A DNA stretch of 64,000 bases. Source: Chitinophagaceae bacterium (GTDB lineage Bacteria; Bacteroidota; Bacteroidia; Chitinophagales; Chitinophagaceae). This document shows, piece by piece, positions 8,325 through 15,511 of the stretch (the first letter of the stretch is position 1; each line of letters begins with the position of its first letter). Location: positions 496,001-560,000 of the forward strand of contig JADJVB010000005.1 of assembly GCA_016710745.1 (NCBI GenBank), given 5' to 3'. The notes beneath the pieces were generated by a model. That model saw only the letters and a program-made list of their open reading frames with translations, made no database searches and had not been told where the DNA came from. The position numbers and the translations under genes are program-made.

Positions 8325-8543
8325 TCCTGAATTTTCGCTTTTATTACCTGCGGGATAGGTATCGTTCAACTCGTTTTCATCTTCTTCAAGTTGCTGCCTT
8401 ATTCTCTACAGGTGATCTTTCAGTTTAAATTACGGCGTTACCCAATCGGGCAAACCAACCTGGATAAACCGGATAAATTGGTAAACAGTAAAACAACCGG
8501 GTTAACTGATAAATAAAACAAAACGGTCATGGCCCCGGCCGGA

Positions 8544-9356
8544 TCAGGCATTAATGATCTTCGATTTTTGAAGATAGGAAGCTTCCGTACTGTAAATAAA
8601 AAAACAAGAACCATTTTTTATCTTATCGATAATGGGTTTGCTTAATTTTTCGGGCAGTGCCGGGCAGCCCCAACTGCGGCCCAAATAACCCTGCGCCCTT
8701 ACCAGCGACTCATTGGCATAGCCAGCTCCATGAATAACAATATCACGCCTGTTGGCATTGTCGTTTATTCCTCTCTCCAATCCCTCGAGTCTTAATGAAT
8801 AACCGTTGCCGCCCATATAGGTTCCCAGTGTTTCGTAAAACCCCAGACTGCTTTTATAGCTGGCCGGGGCATTGGAAAACTGTTTGGCATATTCCTTACC
8901 GGAGTTCACCCCATGCGCCACGAACGTATTATATAAAACATCTCCGCTGTTCATATCAATTACAAATAATCTTTTCTTTGATGAAGGCTGGCTGAAATCG
9001 GCGATGGACAGGATATCATCTTTTGCCAGTTTACCGTTTTGTTGCAGGTAATGGAAACCTTTGATGGCGTATTGAAATACTTTTTCTGATAATCCCAGGT
9101 CATTCAGTTCCAGCGCTTCGTACATCGAATCGATGTAATTCCCTTCCACATCGGCTTTTGTTTCAACCGATTCGGCGATCACCGGCTTTTCACTTTTGGG
9201 GATAAATGCTACCGAACCGGCATCCATGCTTTTTGCGAATACAAAAGGCATATGCATTAAAATAATAAAAAATAACAAGTAAAACATCATCGCCCCCTTA
9301 GAGGTGATCCCGTTGTTTTGTTTGTTTCCCTTTTTGCTCAATTTCGTTACGTTCAT
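8544..9356 (-). CDS. YkuD_2-type murein L,D-transpeptidase catalytic domain protein
   Basis: Envelope protein of 270 residues with an N-terminal membrane/signal segment (about 23-41, AMMFYLLFFIILMHMPFVF) and a C-terminal catalytic domain of the YkuD_2 kind found in Bacteroidota. The active-site block is visible: DIVIHGAGYAN, then RSWGCPALP with the catalytic Cys, in the order H-x-G ... S-x-G-C-P. The upstream FVIDMNSGDVLYNTFVAHG is the usual N-terminal strand of the fold. Expected role: cross-link formation or protein attachment at peptidoglycan. It stands alone on the minus strand, convergent with the kinase gene. Confidence 0.85.
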   Translation of the reverse strand: MNVTKLSKKGNKQNNGITSKGAMMFYLLFFIILMHMPFVFAKSMDAGSVAFIPKSEKPVIAESVETKADVEGNYIDSMYEALELNDLGLSEKVFQYAIKGFHYLQQNGKLAKDDILSIADFSQPSSKKRLFVIDMNSGDVLYNTFVAHGVNSGKEYAKQFSNAPASYKSSLGFYETLGTYMGGNGYSLRLEGLERGINDNANRRDIVIHGAGYANESLVRAQGYLGRSWGCPALPEKLSKPIIDKIKNGSCFFIYSTEASYLQKSKIINA

Positions 9357-9989
9357 AATTAATTGTTTCTTCCGGTTTACTAAATCAGATACCCTTGACC
9401 TACCTGGCTATGGTTTGATCACATTTTTAAACAACAAGAATCAAAATCTAATAGTCAGATCCTGCAGTGTTGTTTAGTTATTTTGAAAGTGGTTTGGAAA
9501 AAACATCTGCTTAGTCAACATGTTTGCTTGAACACTTATATCCTAAGAAGTATGGCAAAAATATAGTTTTACTTTTGCCGCACCAGCTTCCTGATTGATT
9601 TTAAGAACGCTTTAACAAAATTTAAATTGTACCCGTGCGGGTATTCGAAAACCTGTATAGTGCAATAAATGGGGCTACAGGATCTACCTGTTTTTTTAAA
9701 TAAAACCTTTTCCCGGTAACATCCAGCCTGTTTACCCGGATCATTTTGCTTTGCAGCCGTGAAATTCATCCACAGAAGCAAGTACCCGGCTTTACAATAG
9801 GTTCGCGTGGTACTTTTTTTGATCTAAAAATAGCCGTCGGATGGCTTCTGGCCGGGAATAGCAATAAGGGCAAAACCCGCCATGTACGCTCAATTTTTTT
9901 CTGCGGGTAAACAGTTGGCCGCTTACTCCGCACAAAAAATACCCCATACAGGGGATCAGTCAATAAAAAATTAAGTTTAATTTAACAGG
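9357..9989. other. 633-bp intergenic region, no supported gene
   Basis: Spacer between two divergently oriented genes. Short frames on the minus strand (70 and 65 codons) have no start context, no domain-like sequence and no partner, and I do not accept them. I see no tRNA, repeat array or clear terminator. The region must hold promoters for both the L,D-transpeptidase gene and the PDZ-protein gene, but no good TAnnTTTG box was identified. Confidence 0.5.
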
Positions 9990-10763
9990 ATGAAAAAAAT
10001 ATGGCTTCTCTGCATTTGTGCACTGGCAACAACCTCGGCATTTACACAATTAAATGAAAAAGTAGGCATTGGTGTACGCCTCCGGCTGGACTCGTCGAAG
10101 GGTTATAAAATACCACTGATTATTGAAGTAGTAGCTGATGGATCCGCAAAGCAGGCAGGGCTTCTTGCCGGTGATATTATTTCGGCCGTAAATGAAAAAA
10201 GCACAAAGAATATGGCGTTGAAAGATGTGGTGGCCATGATCGTGGGAGAAGCGGGTACCCGGGTAAAACTGAATATTGACCGTAATAACACCACAAAAAG
10301 CTACACCGTTTTGCGGGGTACCTATAAATACGCTGTTTCCTTTTATCAAACTGCAGATCCGGATAACCCTTTTTGTACTGCATTAACCAAACTGATGAAT
10401 GATGCCGGCTATGATTTTGTAAACAGTATGGATACCATCAGTGCTCCGCTTAAGAACGGAAATTATACATGTAAAATACGGGTACCCGGCGTTGAAAGCA
10501 CGGAAATGAATGCAACTTTGGGGATTTCCTGCGAAATAATAGCAGGCAGTTTTGCAACCAGCGCTCAGGCGAATGCTGCCGGAGCAGCGTTGGTTGAACA
10601 GCTAAAAAATTGTTTCCCTGATTTTTATTATGATCCCGAGGTAGATAAAACAGGAGCCGGTGTGGTTAATATCGGCCAGGTCTTCAGTAATGGATACGAA
10701 TCGCCGGTGTTGCAGCTTTTTCCGTTTTATGATAAAGCGCAGCAGGACATAAACTGGAATTAA
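9990..10763 (+). CDS. secreted PDZ-domain protein (first part of a frameshifted gene)
   Basis: 257 residues to the stop at 10761. A clear signal peptide (MKKIWLLCICALATTSAFTQ) is followed by a PDZ domain (about 23-105: GIGVRLRLDS, AGLLAGDIISAVNEKST, RVKLNIDRNNTTKSYTVLRG), then a domain of about 150 residues with Cys pairs. The second domain is distantly repeated in the reading frame that continues immediately downstream, in a different phase (10764-11299). This suggests one gene with a single-base indel near 10735-10763. Expected location is the periplasm or outside. The enzymatic role is unknown; PDZ domains bind C-terminal peptides. Confidence 0.75.
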   Translation: MKKIWLLCICALATTSAFTQLNEKVGIGVRLRLDSSKGYKIPLIIEVVADGSAKQAGLLAGDIISAVNEKSTKNMALKDVVAMIVGEAGTRVKLNIDRNNTTKSYTVLRGTYKYAVSFYQTADPDNPFCTALTKLMNDAGYDFVNSMDTISAPLKNGNYTCKIRVPGVESTEMNATLGISCEIIAGSFATSAQANAAGAALVEQLKNCFPDFYYDPEVDKTGAGVVNIGQVFSNGYESPVLQLFPFYDKAQQDINWN

Positions 10764-11299
10764 GGATCAATGGAGGAAAACAAACACGTTATTACAGCAC
10801 CGGTAAAAAGGCAGAAAGTACCGCCTTCGCAAATTCGTTACGAACCATTTATAAAGATATCGCCAATGATTTTAGACAGGTAAAAGGCACCAGGCATGAA
10901 ACCCAGGGCGGCCTGTTCAGTTCGGGCTCGTCGTGGTACGACATCATTCCGGTGCCCGATGGTGCAAAAAGCTGCAGCCTGGCGGAGGGAACTTTGAGTG
11001 CCGGAGCAAAAAATTGCAGTTGCGGATATTACCAGGGAGCAAGCCGTGAAGATGCGGTTACTACGTTCAACAATTTATTTGAAAAAACACGTGCTGCACT
11101 CGGTTCAGATTTTGTTTACTCCACGGATGTCTCCAATTGGGATATGAATATTTCAAAAAATGTACAGTCGGCTGTCATCTTCGGCATGAAGAATAAGCAT
11201 CAATATGAATCAGACCTGCCGATGATTGTGCTTCTATTTGAAAAATATGAGAACAGCAGTTATGGGGTAAGACTTCTCTTCTACCGATTTGGGTTTTAA
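10764..11299 (+). pseudogene. out-of-frame continuation of the PDZ-domain protein gene
   Basis: From about 10743 the frame shifted relative to the PDZ gene encodes about 180 residues ending LLFYRFGF at 11299. It contains SGSSWYDIIPVPDGAKSC, NCSCGYYQGASREDA and VIFGMKNKHQYESDLP. The layout parallels the second domain of the upstream protein (DF, a VPG/VPDGA turn, C-x-C, DFYY/DFVY, then SP/DLP and FY), so it is probably a second copy of that domain in one longer protein. No start codon with context lies at its beginning, and stops in this frame at 10732-10737 fix the shift site. It is an authentic frameshift or an assembly indel. Confidence 0.55.
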
Positions 11300-11347
11300 T
11301 GCTGTTGCCATTGTTTTTGTTTGTGCTTTTCTCAGCGATGTCTCCCG
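10966..11347 (+). repeat. left copy of ~380-bp duplication flanking mntA-hepT
   Basis: About 380 bp (3' end of the PDZ-family gene plus about 50 bp beyond its stop) recurs at 12422-12802 in the same orientation with only a handful of substitutions (about 98% identical by eye) and a constant offset of 1456 bp. The intervening DNA carries the toxin-antitoxin genes. Confidence 0.9.
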
Positions 11348-11513
11348 CAGGGGACGTTGCGTCACAATCACCCGGGCAACGTGCATACAACCCCGTTGGT
11401 CAAAGCCCAGCCGGGGGCAACCTACCTATGGCGGCAAAGAGTCTACTTTCATCGGCAAACGAACCGAGGCCATTGGCGTCTGCCTACATCGGCAAACGGA
11501 TTGTTTTCTCCGC

Positions 11514-11533
11514 GGTCGGTGTCTCCACCGACC
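11514..11533. repeat. 20-bp palindromic repeat, copy 1
   Basis: GGTCGGTG-tctC-CACCGACC form: an 8-bp perfect stem with a 4-base loop. It is one of four copies between 11.5 and 13.1 kb; this copy lies in the opposite orientation to the others, judged by loop sequence. Confidence 0.75.
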
Positions 11534-11628
11534 GGAATAGCTTTTATGTTCCATCTATACGAAGTTGCTTACCTGATATTTTGCCCTATTCCCAAAGAAA
11601 GGCGATGATGCATAGTAAGTTCCATTGC

Positions 11629-11648
11629 GGTCGGTGGGGACACCGACC
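11629..11648. repeat. 20-bp palindromic repeat, copy 2
   Basis: GGTCGGTG, loop GGGA, CACCGACC. It is followed by AAGGAG, and the same AAGG context follows copies 3 and 4, so the repeated unit is slightly longer than the stem. Confidence 0.75.
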
Positions 11649-11671
11649 AAGGAGTAGGAACGGATTGTTCC

Positions 11672-11691
11672 GGTGGGTGAAGACACCGACC
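11672..11691. repeat. 20-bp palindromic repeat, copy 3
   Basis: GGTGGGTG, loop AAGA, CACCGACC, followed by AAGG. One stem mismatch relative to the other copies. Confidence 0.7.
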
Positions 11692-11753
11692 AAGGAAAAA
11701 AAGCCGCCGTTGGCTGAAATGGCGTTGACCAAACAGATTCTACATAGATTTTG

Positions 11754-11761
11754 TATATTTG
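11754..11761 (+). promoter_or_regulatory. -7 box of mntA promoter
   Basis: TATATTTG matches the Bacteroidota -7 element TAnnTTTG exactly. A TTG at 11725-11727 may be part of a -33 box at slightly long spacing. The box ends 5 bp before the ATG, so the transcript would start about at the start codon (leaderless or nearly so). Confidence 0.5.
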
Positions 11762-11765
11762 GTTT

Positions 11766-12059
11766 ATGACATTAGATAACTCCAAAATAGAATCAATAAA
11801 AAGCTATTTCAAAACACGTCCTGTTTTGAGGGCGTATCTTTTTGGATCATATGTTCGTGGAGTCGCTGATAATAAGAGTGATATTGATATTCTCGTTGAT
11901 TTGGATTACAGTCAGAAGATTGGGTTACAGTTTATCCAGATGAAACTTGACCTGGAAAAGCTTTTAAATAATAAGGTCGACTTGGTCTCTTCAAATGGCA
12001 TGTCGAAATACATCAAACCACTTGTTGACAGTGAAAAACGTTTGATTTATGCGAAGTGA
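11766..12059 (+). CDS. mntA: MNT-domain nucleotidyltransferase, antitoxin of HEPN/MNT pair
   Basis: Minimal nucleotidyltransferase of 97 residues. The active-site block is visible: LFGSYVRG (about 26-33) followed by SDIDILVDLD with the metal-binding DxD. In characterised MntA-HepT systems the MntA enzyme adds AMP groups to a tyrosine of the HEPN toxin and silences it. It overlaps the downstream toxin gene by 11 bp, typical for the family. The ATG at 11766 is preferred because a perfect -7 promoter box sits just upstream, which excludes the longer frame. It is flanked by a 380-bp direct duplication, so the pair looks like a recent acquisition. Confidence 0.9.
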   Translation: MTLDNSKIESIKSYFKTRPVLRAYLFGSYVRGVADNKSDIDILVDLDYSQKIGLQFIQMKLDLEKLLNNKVDLVSSNGMSKYIKPLVDSEKRLIYAK

Positions 12060-12396
12060 ACTGGCAGACAAAATTAGATTACAACATATTCTTGATGCCA
12101 TTGAGGAAATTCAGAGATATTTAGTTGAAATTGAATTGCCTGTATTCCTCGAAAACTCAATGATGCGATTTGCCTGCATAAAACAAATGGAAATAATTGG
12201 CGAAGCAAGCAATCACCTTACCACTGAATTGAAATCCAAATTTTCAGGAATTGAATGGGCGCAAATTGTAGGCATGCGAAATGTATTTGCTCACGAGTAC
12301 TTTGGCATAGATTCCAGTTTAGTATGGGAAATAATCAAAAATGACATCCCGGAATTGAAAGAGAAAATAGAACACATCTTAAAATCCTTAAAGTAG
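12049..12396 (+). CDS. hepT: HEPN-domain ribonuclease toxin (DUF86)
   Basis: 115 residues, all helical, of the DUF86/HEPN family. The catalytic RX4HXY motif reads RNVFAHEY (about residues 77-84), with Arg, His and the Tyr that is AMPylated by MntA in characterised systems. Upstream GEASNHLTTEL is also typical. HEPN proteins of this class are ribonucleases, reported to act on tRNA or mRNA. The gene starts inside the end of mntA (ATG at 12049), so translation is probably coupled and the antitoxin is made first. Both partners look intact. Confidence 0.9.
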   Translation: MRSELADKIRLQHILDAIEEIQRYLVEIELPVFLENSMMRFACIKQMEIIGEASNHLTTELKSKFSGIEWAQIVGMRNVFAHEYFGIDSSLVWEIIKNDIPELKEKIEHILKSLK

Positions 12397-12421
12397 CCAC
12401 TTCAGCTAATAAGAAGGGTGT

Positions 12422-12802
12422 AAAAAGCTGCAGTCTGGTGGAGGGAACTTTGAGTGCCGGAGCAAAAAATTGCAGTTGCGGATATTACCAGGGAGCAAGC
12501 CGTGAAGATGCGGTTACTACGTTCAACAATTTATTTGAAAAAACACGTGCTGCACTCGGTTCAGATTTTGTTTACTCCACGGATGTCTCCAAATGGGATA
12601 TGAATATTTCAAAAAATGTACAGTCGGCTGTCATCTTCGGCATGAAGAATAAGCATCAATATGAATCAGACCTGCCGATGATTGTGCTTCTGTTTGAAAA
12701 ATATGAGAACAGCAGTTATGGGGTAAGACTTCTCTTCTACCGATTCGGGTTTTAATGCTGTTGCCATTGTTTTTGTTTGTGCTTTTCTTCGCAATGTCTC
12801 CC
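12422..12802 (+). repeat. right copy of ~380-bp duplication flanking mntA-hepT
   Basis: Direct repeat of 10966-11347, beginning 26 bp after the hepT stop. It carries the 3' end of the PDZ-family gene only. Confidence 0.9.
12438..12755 (+). pseudogene. duplicated 3' fragment of PDZ-family gene
   Basis: About 105 codons that repeat the C-terminus of the gene at 10764-11299 (NCSCGYYQGASREDA through LLFYRFGF), with one or two substitutions. It has no start codon of its own with context and no upstream domain, so it is a leftover of the duplication that brackets mntA-hepT. Confidence 0.8.
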
Positions 12803-12805
12803 CCG

Positions 12806-12911
12806 CCATAGTTCGTGGCACACGAAACATTTTACTTTGTTGATTCCGGTTTATGAGCCATAAACTGAGCTGTAATTGTATCCTTTTCGATTCTTGTGCC
12901 ACGAACCGGGG
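12806..12911. repeat. inverted-repeat element (hairpin family), divergent copy
   Basis: CCATAGTTCGTGGCACACGAA at the left and TTGTGCCACGAACCGGGG at the right are complementary over about 14 bp, separated by about 65 bp. The ends match the two 65-bp elements at 27481 and 29091 (CCATGG...CACGAACC). Confidence 0.6.
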
Positions 12912-12972
12912 CCAGGGTGCCCTAAAACTCTTTCACTGACACAGATATGCAGCCTGCCTTATATGTGTTGGC

Positions 12973-12998
12973 GTACTTGCCTACCGGCAGGCAAGTAC
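12973..12998. repeat. 26-bp palindrome of the TTGCCT-ACCGGC-AGGCAA family
   Basis: GTACTTGCCT, centre ACCGGC, AGGCAAGTAC: 10-bp perfect arms. A related palindrome (CTGCCT-ATCCGGC-AGGCAG) lies inside hsdR at 18138-18160. Confidence 0.7.
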
Positions 12999-13076
12999 CC
13001 TACGCTGCTTTGCTGTGCCGCATAGCTGCCAGGTGGTGCCAGTTGGGACAGTTGGAATAATGAAGATTTTCGTGAC

Positions 13077-13096
13077 GGTCGGTGAGGACACCGACC
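13077..13096. repeat. 20-bp palindromic repeat, copy 4
   Basis: GGTCGGTG, loop AGGA, CACCGACC, followed by AAGG, as in the copies at 11629 and 11672. Confidence 0.75.
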
Positions 13097-13499
13097 AAGG
13101 GGCAAGAAATTTGGGTCGAAAGGCGTAACTAATAATTCGCATTGTCTCTTATTGTTATGCGTAAAAAGTTCGTGTAAAGAAACAGATACTTCGGTTCCTG
13201 GTACAAATCCTAAATGGCCTGTATGAAAATTTGGTATAATGATCTCAGCGTTAGTAGATTTTCTCAGATAATCAAGTATCATAAAAATTGGTTTAGATTT
13301 ATGTCTGAAGATAATTATATATATGTATATAACAAATTAAATAGTCGCTAAAACCCGAAATTTCTAAAAATTAAGGCAATAAAATATCGCTGTTTATTTT
13401 CCAATAGGCAAGCAAATCCGGTTACAAACCGGTAGAACCGAAGAGACCCAACCCGTCCCGACTCTTGTCGGGAGGTGATCCCACCAGGATTTCGTTTTT

Positions 13500-13549
13500 A
13501 ATTTAAAGATTGTGTTGGGAACACCTGCGCCCAAGACTTAAGCCAGTTG
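13500..13549 (+). repeat. left direct repeat bounding the defence island
   Basis: This 50-bp stretch aligns without gaps to 23033-23082 in the same orientation, with 40 of 50 bases identical (for example AACACCTG and TTAAGCCA). A second partial copy (GACTTAAGCCAGTTG) follows at 13557. The two repeats enclose the hydrolase pair and the whole restriction operon. Confidence 0.6.
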
Positions 13550-13622
13550 AGGCCACAGACTTAAGCCAGTTGGGAAGAATAATCTATTACTTAGGCGTAG
13601 AGTTCTTGGTAAACACTTTTTA

Positions 13623-14477
13623 TCAAATTTTTGATTCCGATTTTCCAAATGCAGTTAGCCAATAAAATGTTTCTTTCGATTTTTTTATATATACGGCAAT
13701 TTCTTTTTCTATTTTTAGTTTTTCATTGAAATTCATTGCCGATTCAATAATTAGCCCATCATATGACCAATTGATAACAATTTCATAAAATTGATTCATC
13801 AAATCTGTGTAGCTTATTAATTTATCGAATAGGTCTCCATAAAAAAGCCAACAAAAAGCGATTGGTAAATCTTCATCATAATTTCTAAAGAAAATACGTA
13901 GATTAGACATAAAATCATTAAGTTCAGTAAATCCGTATAATATCTGAAAGGCCTCCTCATTTATTGAGCCATGCGTTAATAAAGTATCTAATAATTCATA
14001 TTTATTTTCTTCAATTAATATATCAATAATATCACTATAATTAGTAATTAAGCTTGATCTTTCATCAGTAATAAATCCAAGAAATCTTTTAATATTTTCA
14101 TTACTTCTATAAGTCCTGTCCATTACAAGAAACTCCTCAAAAAAGTCTATATATTTTGTTTGATTTATTGGTAATTCTTTTTCTTTTTCATTTAGTAAAA
14201 ACAATAACTCGATTTCAGGAAATTCATTTGTAAACTCCTTATACTCAGACTCATTTTTCTTAAATGAATTTATCTCGTCTTTTATATTTTTATCCAATTT
14301 CACAGAGATGTATGTTGAGATAACTGCAAACGACAAAATATGGAAAAAATCTCTCGTTCCGTATTGATTATCTTTAAATAAAGAAAGAATATCAATATTT
14401 TCTTCCAAAAGCGCAATATCAGATTTTCTGTATTCTTGTGCTAACAACCTTATTCTTGCATCAGAATGACTCTTCAT
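13623..14477 (-). CDS. unknown helical protein, partner of alpha/beta-hydrolase
   Basis: 284 residues with no motif I recognise. The sequence is rich in Lys, Glu, Ile, Leu and Phe in patterns that suggest an all-helical soluble protein (for example SDIIDILIEENKYELLDTLL), possibly repeat-like. No signal peptide or convincing membrane segment is seen. Its ATG overlaps the end of the hydrolase gene by 17 bp, so the two are very likely translated together and work together. The DNA is clearly more AT-rich than the housekeeping genes of this window, a sign of transfer. The position beside a type I restriction operon makes a defence role plausible, but this is inference from context only. Confidence 0.75.
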   Translation of the reverse strand: MKSHSDARIRLLAQEYRKSDIALLEENIDILSLFKDNQYGTRDFFHILSFAVISTYISVKLDKNIKDEINSFKKNESEYKEFTNEFPEIELLFLLNEKEKELPINQTKYIDFFEEFLVMDRTYRSNENIKRFLGFITDERSSLITNYSDIIDILIEENKYELLDTLLTHGSINEEAFQILYGFTELNDFMSNLRIFFRNYDEDLPIAFCWLFYGDLFDKLISYTDLMNQFYEIVINWSYDGLIIESAMNFNEKLKIEKEIAVYIKKSKETFYWLTAFGKSESKI

Positions 14478-15273
14478 AGCACATAAGTTTTTTCAATTCA
14501 TCAAATGGTTTCATATAACTACCTAAATCAAGTTTGCAAACGCCCATGTGATCTTTTTCCATTTCTAATTCTGGTGTAACATCCATACAGAAAGGTTCAT
14601 TAAGAACTACTTTATCATTCAAAGACCATAAAACTGCTGCAGAAATTGTAAAGTCTCCTTTCTTCTTACGCAATAATTTTTCGCTCTCCTTTTTCAGTGA
14701 CTTTAGAGTAACTGAATCAAACTCAAGGTCATTGATTACAGGATGCCGGTATTTATATATGGTTGTCGCGACTTTTAAAATATAAGGTAATATTTCGTAA
14801 ACCATTCCTTGGAGACTACTCCCTTTGTGTGCGGGTGCAAGTAGAAACATTTTACAAAGTGACAACCATTCTGCCTTTTCACTATTTGCAAAAAGAAGTG
14901 CCCGTCTGGTTACAACTGCGCCTAGTGAATGTGCAGCTATTATTATTTTTTCGTAAGAACTCAAAACTTCTCTTTGTATTCCTAAAAATTCTACAGGTGG
15001 AATAACAAATTTCTTTAAGCTATTATAAAAAAGAAGTGCATTTGAACTTGCTCCGGAGTCTAAGCTCGAGTACCCATAGAAAATAACATCATAGTCATTA
15101 AATTCCGTGAAATTTTTTACTATAATCGGAAAATCCTTCCAAGTAGTGGTAGCATGACCTCCCAAGCCATGCACAAAGATTATAAGTCCTTTAGGTTTTT
15201 TTAAAGCAAAATAGGCTGTAGTGTTTTTCCCTTCGTTCAAAAAAACCATTTGATGATTATCATAGGTTGTCAT
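14461..15273 (-). CDS. alpha/beta-hydrolase (DUF676/lipase-like)
   Basis: Predicted serine esterase or lipase of 270 residues. The oxyanion region IIFVHGLGGHA (about 30-40) and the nucleophile elbow AAHSLGAVVTRRALL (GxSxG-like, Ser near residue 117) are clear. LLAPAHKGSSL follows as in DUF676/PGAP1-like hydrolases. A late His in EKDHMGVC is a good third triad residue, with an Asp in LNDKVV. No signal peptide, so a cytoplasmic enzyme is expected. It is the first gene of a two-gene unit with the helical protein (17-bp overlap). AT-rich like its partner. The substrate is unknown; phospholipid or another ester is possible. Confidence 0.8.
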   Translation of the reverse strand: MTTYDNHQMVFLNEGKNTTAYFALKKPKGLIIFVHGLGGHATTTWKDFPIIVKNFTEFNDYDVIFYGYSSLDSGASSNALLFYNSLKKFVIPPVEFLGIQREVLSSYEKIIIAAHSLGAVVTRRALLFANSEKAEWLSLCKMFLLAPAHKGSSLQGMVYEILPYILKVATTIYKYRHPVINDLEFDSVTLKSLKKESEKLLRKKKGDFTISAAVLWSLNDKVVLNEPFCMDVTPELEMEKDHMGVCKLDLGSYMKPFDELKKLMCYEESF

Positions 15274-15511
15274 AAAATAGAATTGTTAAAATTTAAAACT
15301 GATACGACTATAATGAAAATTGCAAAAATTTATTATTTACTCTCATAAATATACGAATTATATTGGTGGCACCCCAACTCCTTCATTAATCGATTATGAA
15401 TATTACTCGCCTTTTAGTTATATACTTTTCAATGTCTTCACTATCATATTTAACTATTACTTGTTCCGTTTGTGAAGACAGAATGGGATAGAGAAATCTA
15501 ATAAACTTGTC

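Larger units (their letters stand above)
11348..11765. other. repeat-rich spacer before mntA
   Basis: About 420 bp without a credible gene. Overlapping plus-strand frames here read through palindromes and are rejected. The stretch holds three copies of a 20-bp hairpin GGTCGGTG-N4-CACCGACC type (11514, 11629, 11672) and a short direct repeat CATCGGCAAACG. The mntA promoter lies at its right end. Confidence 0.6.
12912..13622. other. repeat-rich intergenic region, no complete gene
   Basis: About 700 bp. It holds a 26-bp palindrome (12973), the fourth GGTCGGTG hairpin (13077), a CCCGAC-TCTT-GTCGGG hairpin near 13457 and the left 50-bp direct repeat of the defence island (13500). On the minus strand a frame starting at 13282 reads IIPNFHTGHLGFVPGTEVSV before running into repeat sequence. 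That may be a truncated gene remnant, but I cannot name it. Confidence 0.5.

Noticed and set aside
9569..9963. Two short minus-strand frames in the 9.4-10.0 kb spacer
   Set aside because: No domain-like sequence, no start context and no conserved pattern; composition fits intergenic DNA.
11289..11769. Plus-strand frames of 83-156 codons before mntA
   Set aside because: They read across palindromic repeats in several overlapping frames and overlap the mntA promoter; no protein-like pattern.
12959..13282. Minus-strand 107-codon frame
   Set aside because: The first 55 residues look protein-like, but the rest is repeat sequence (palindrome-derived PAGRQ residues). At best a truncated remnant, so it is only noted in the spacer entry.
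13623..15273. Assignment of the hydrolase pair to a named anti-phage system
   Set aside because: No named system could be matched from the sequence alone; kept as an unnamed candidate.
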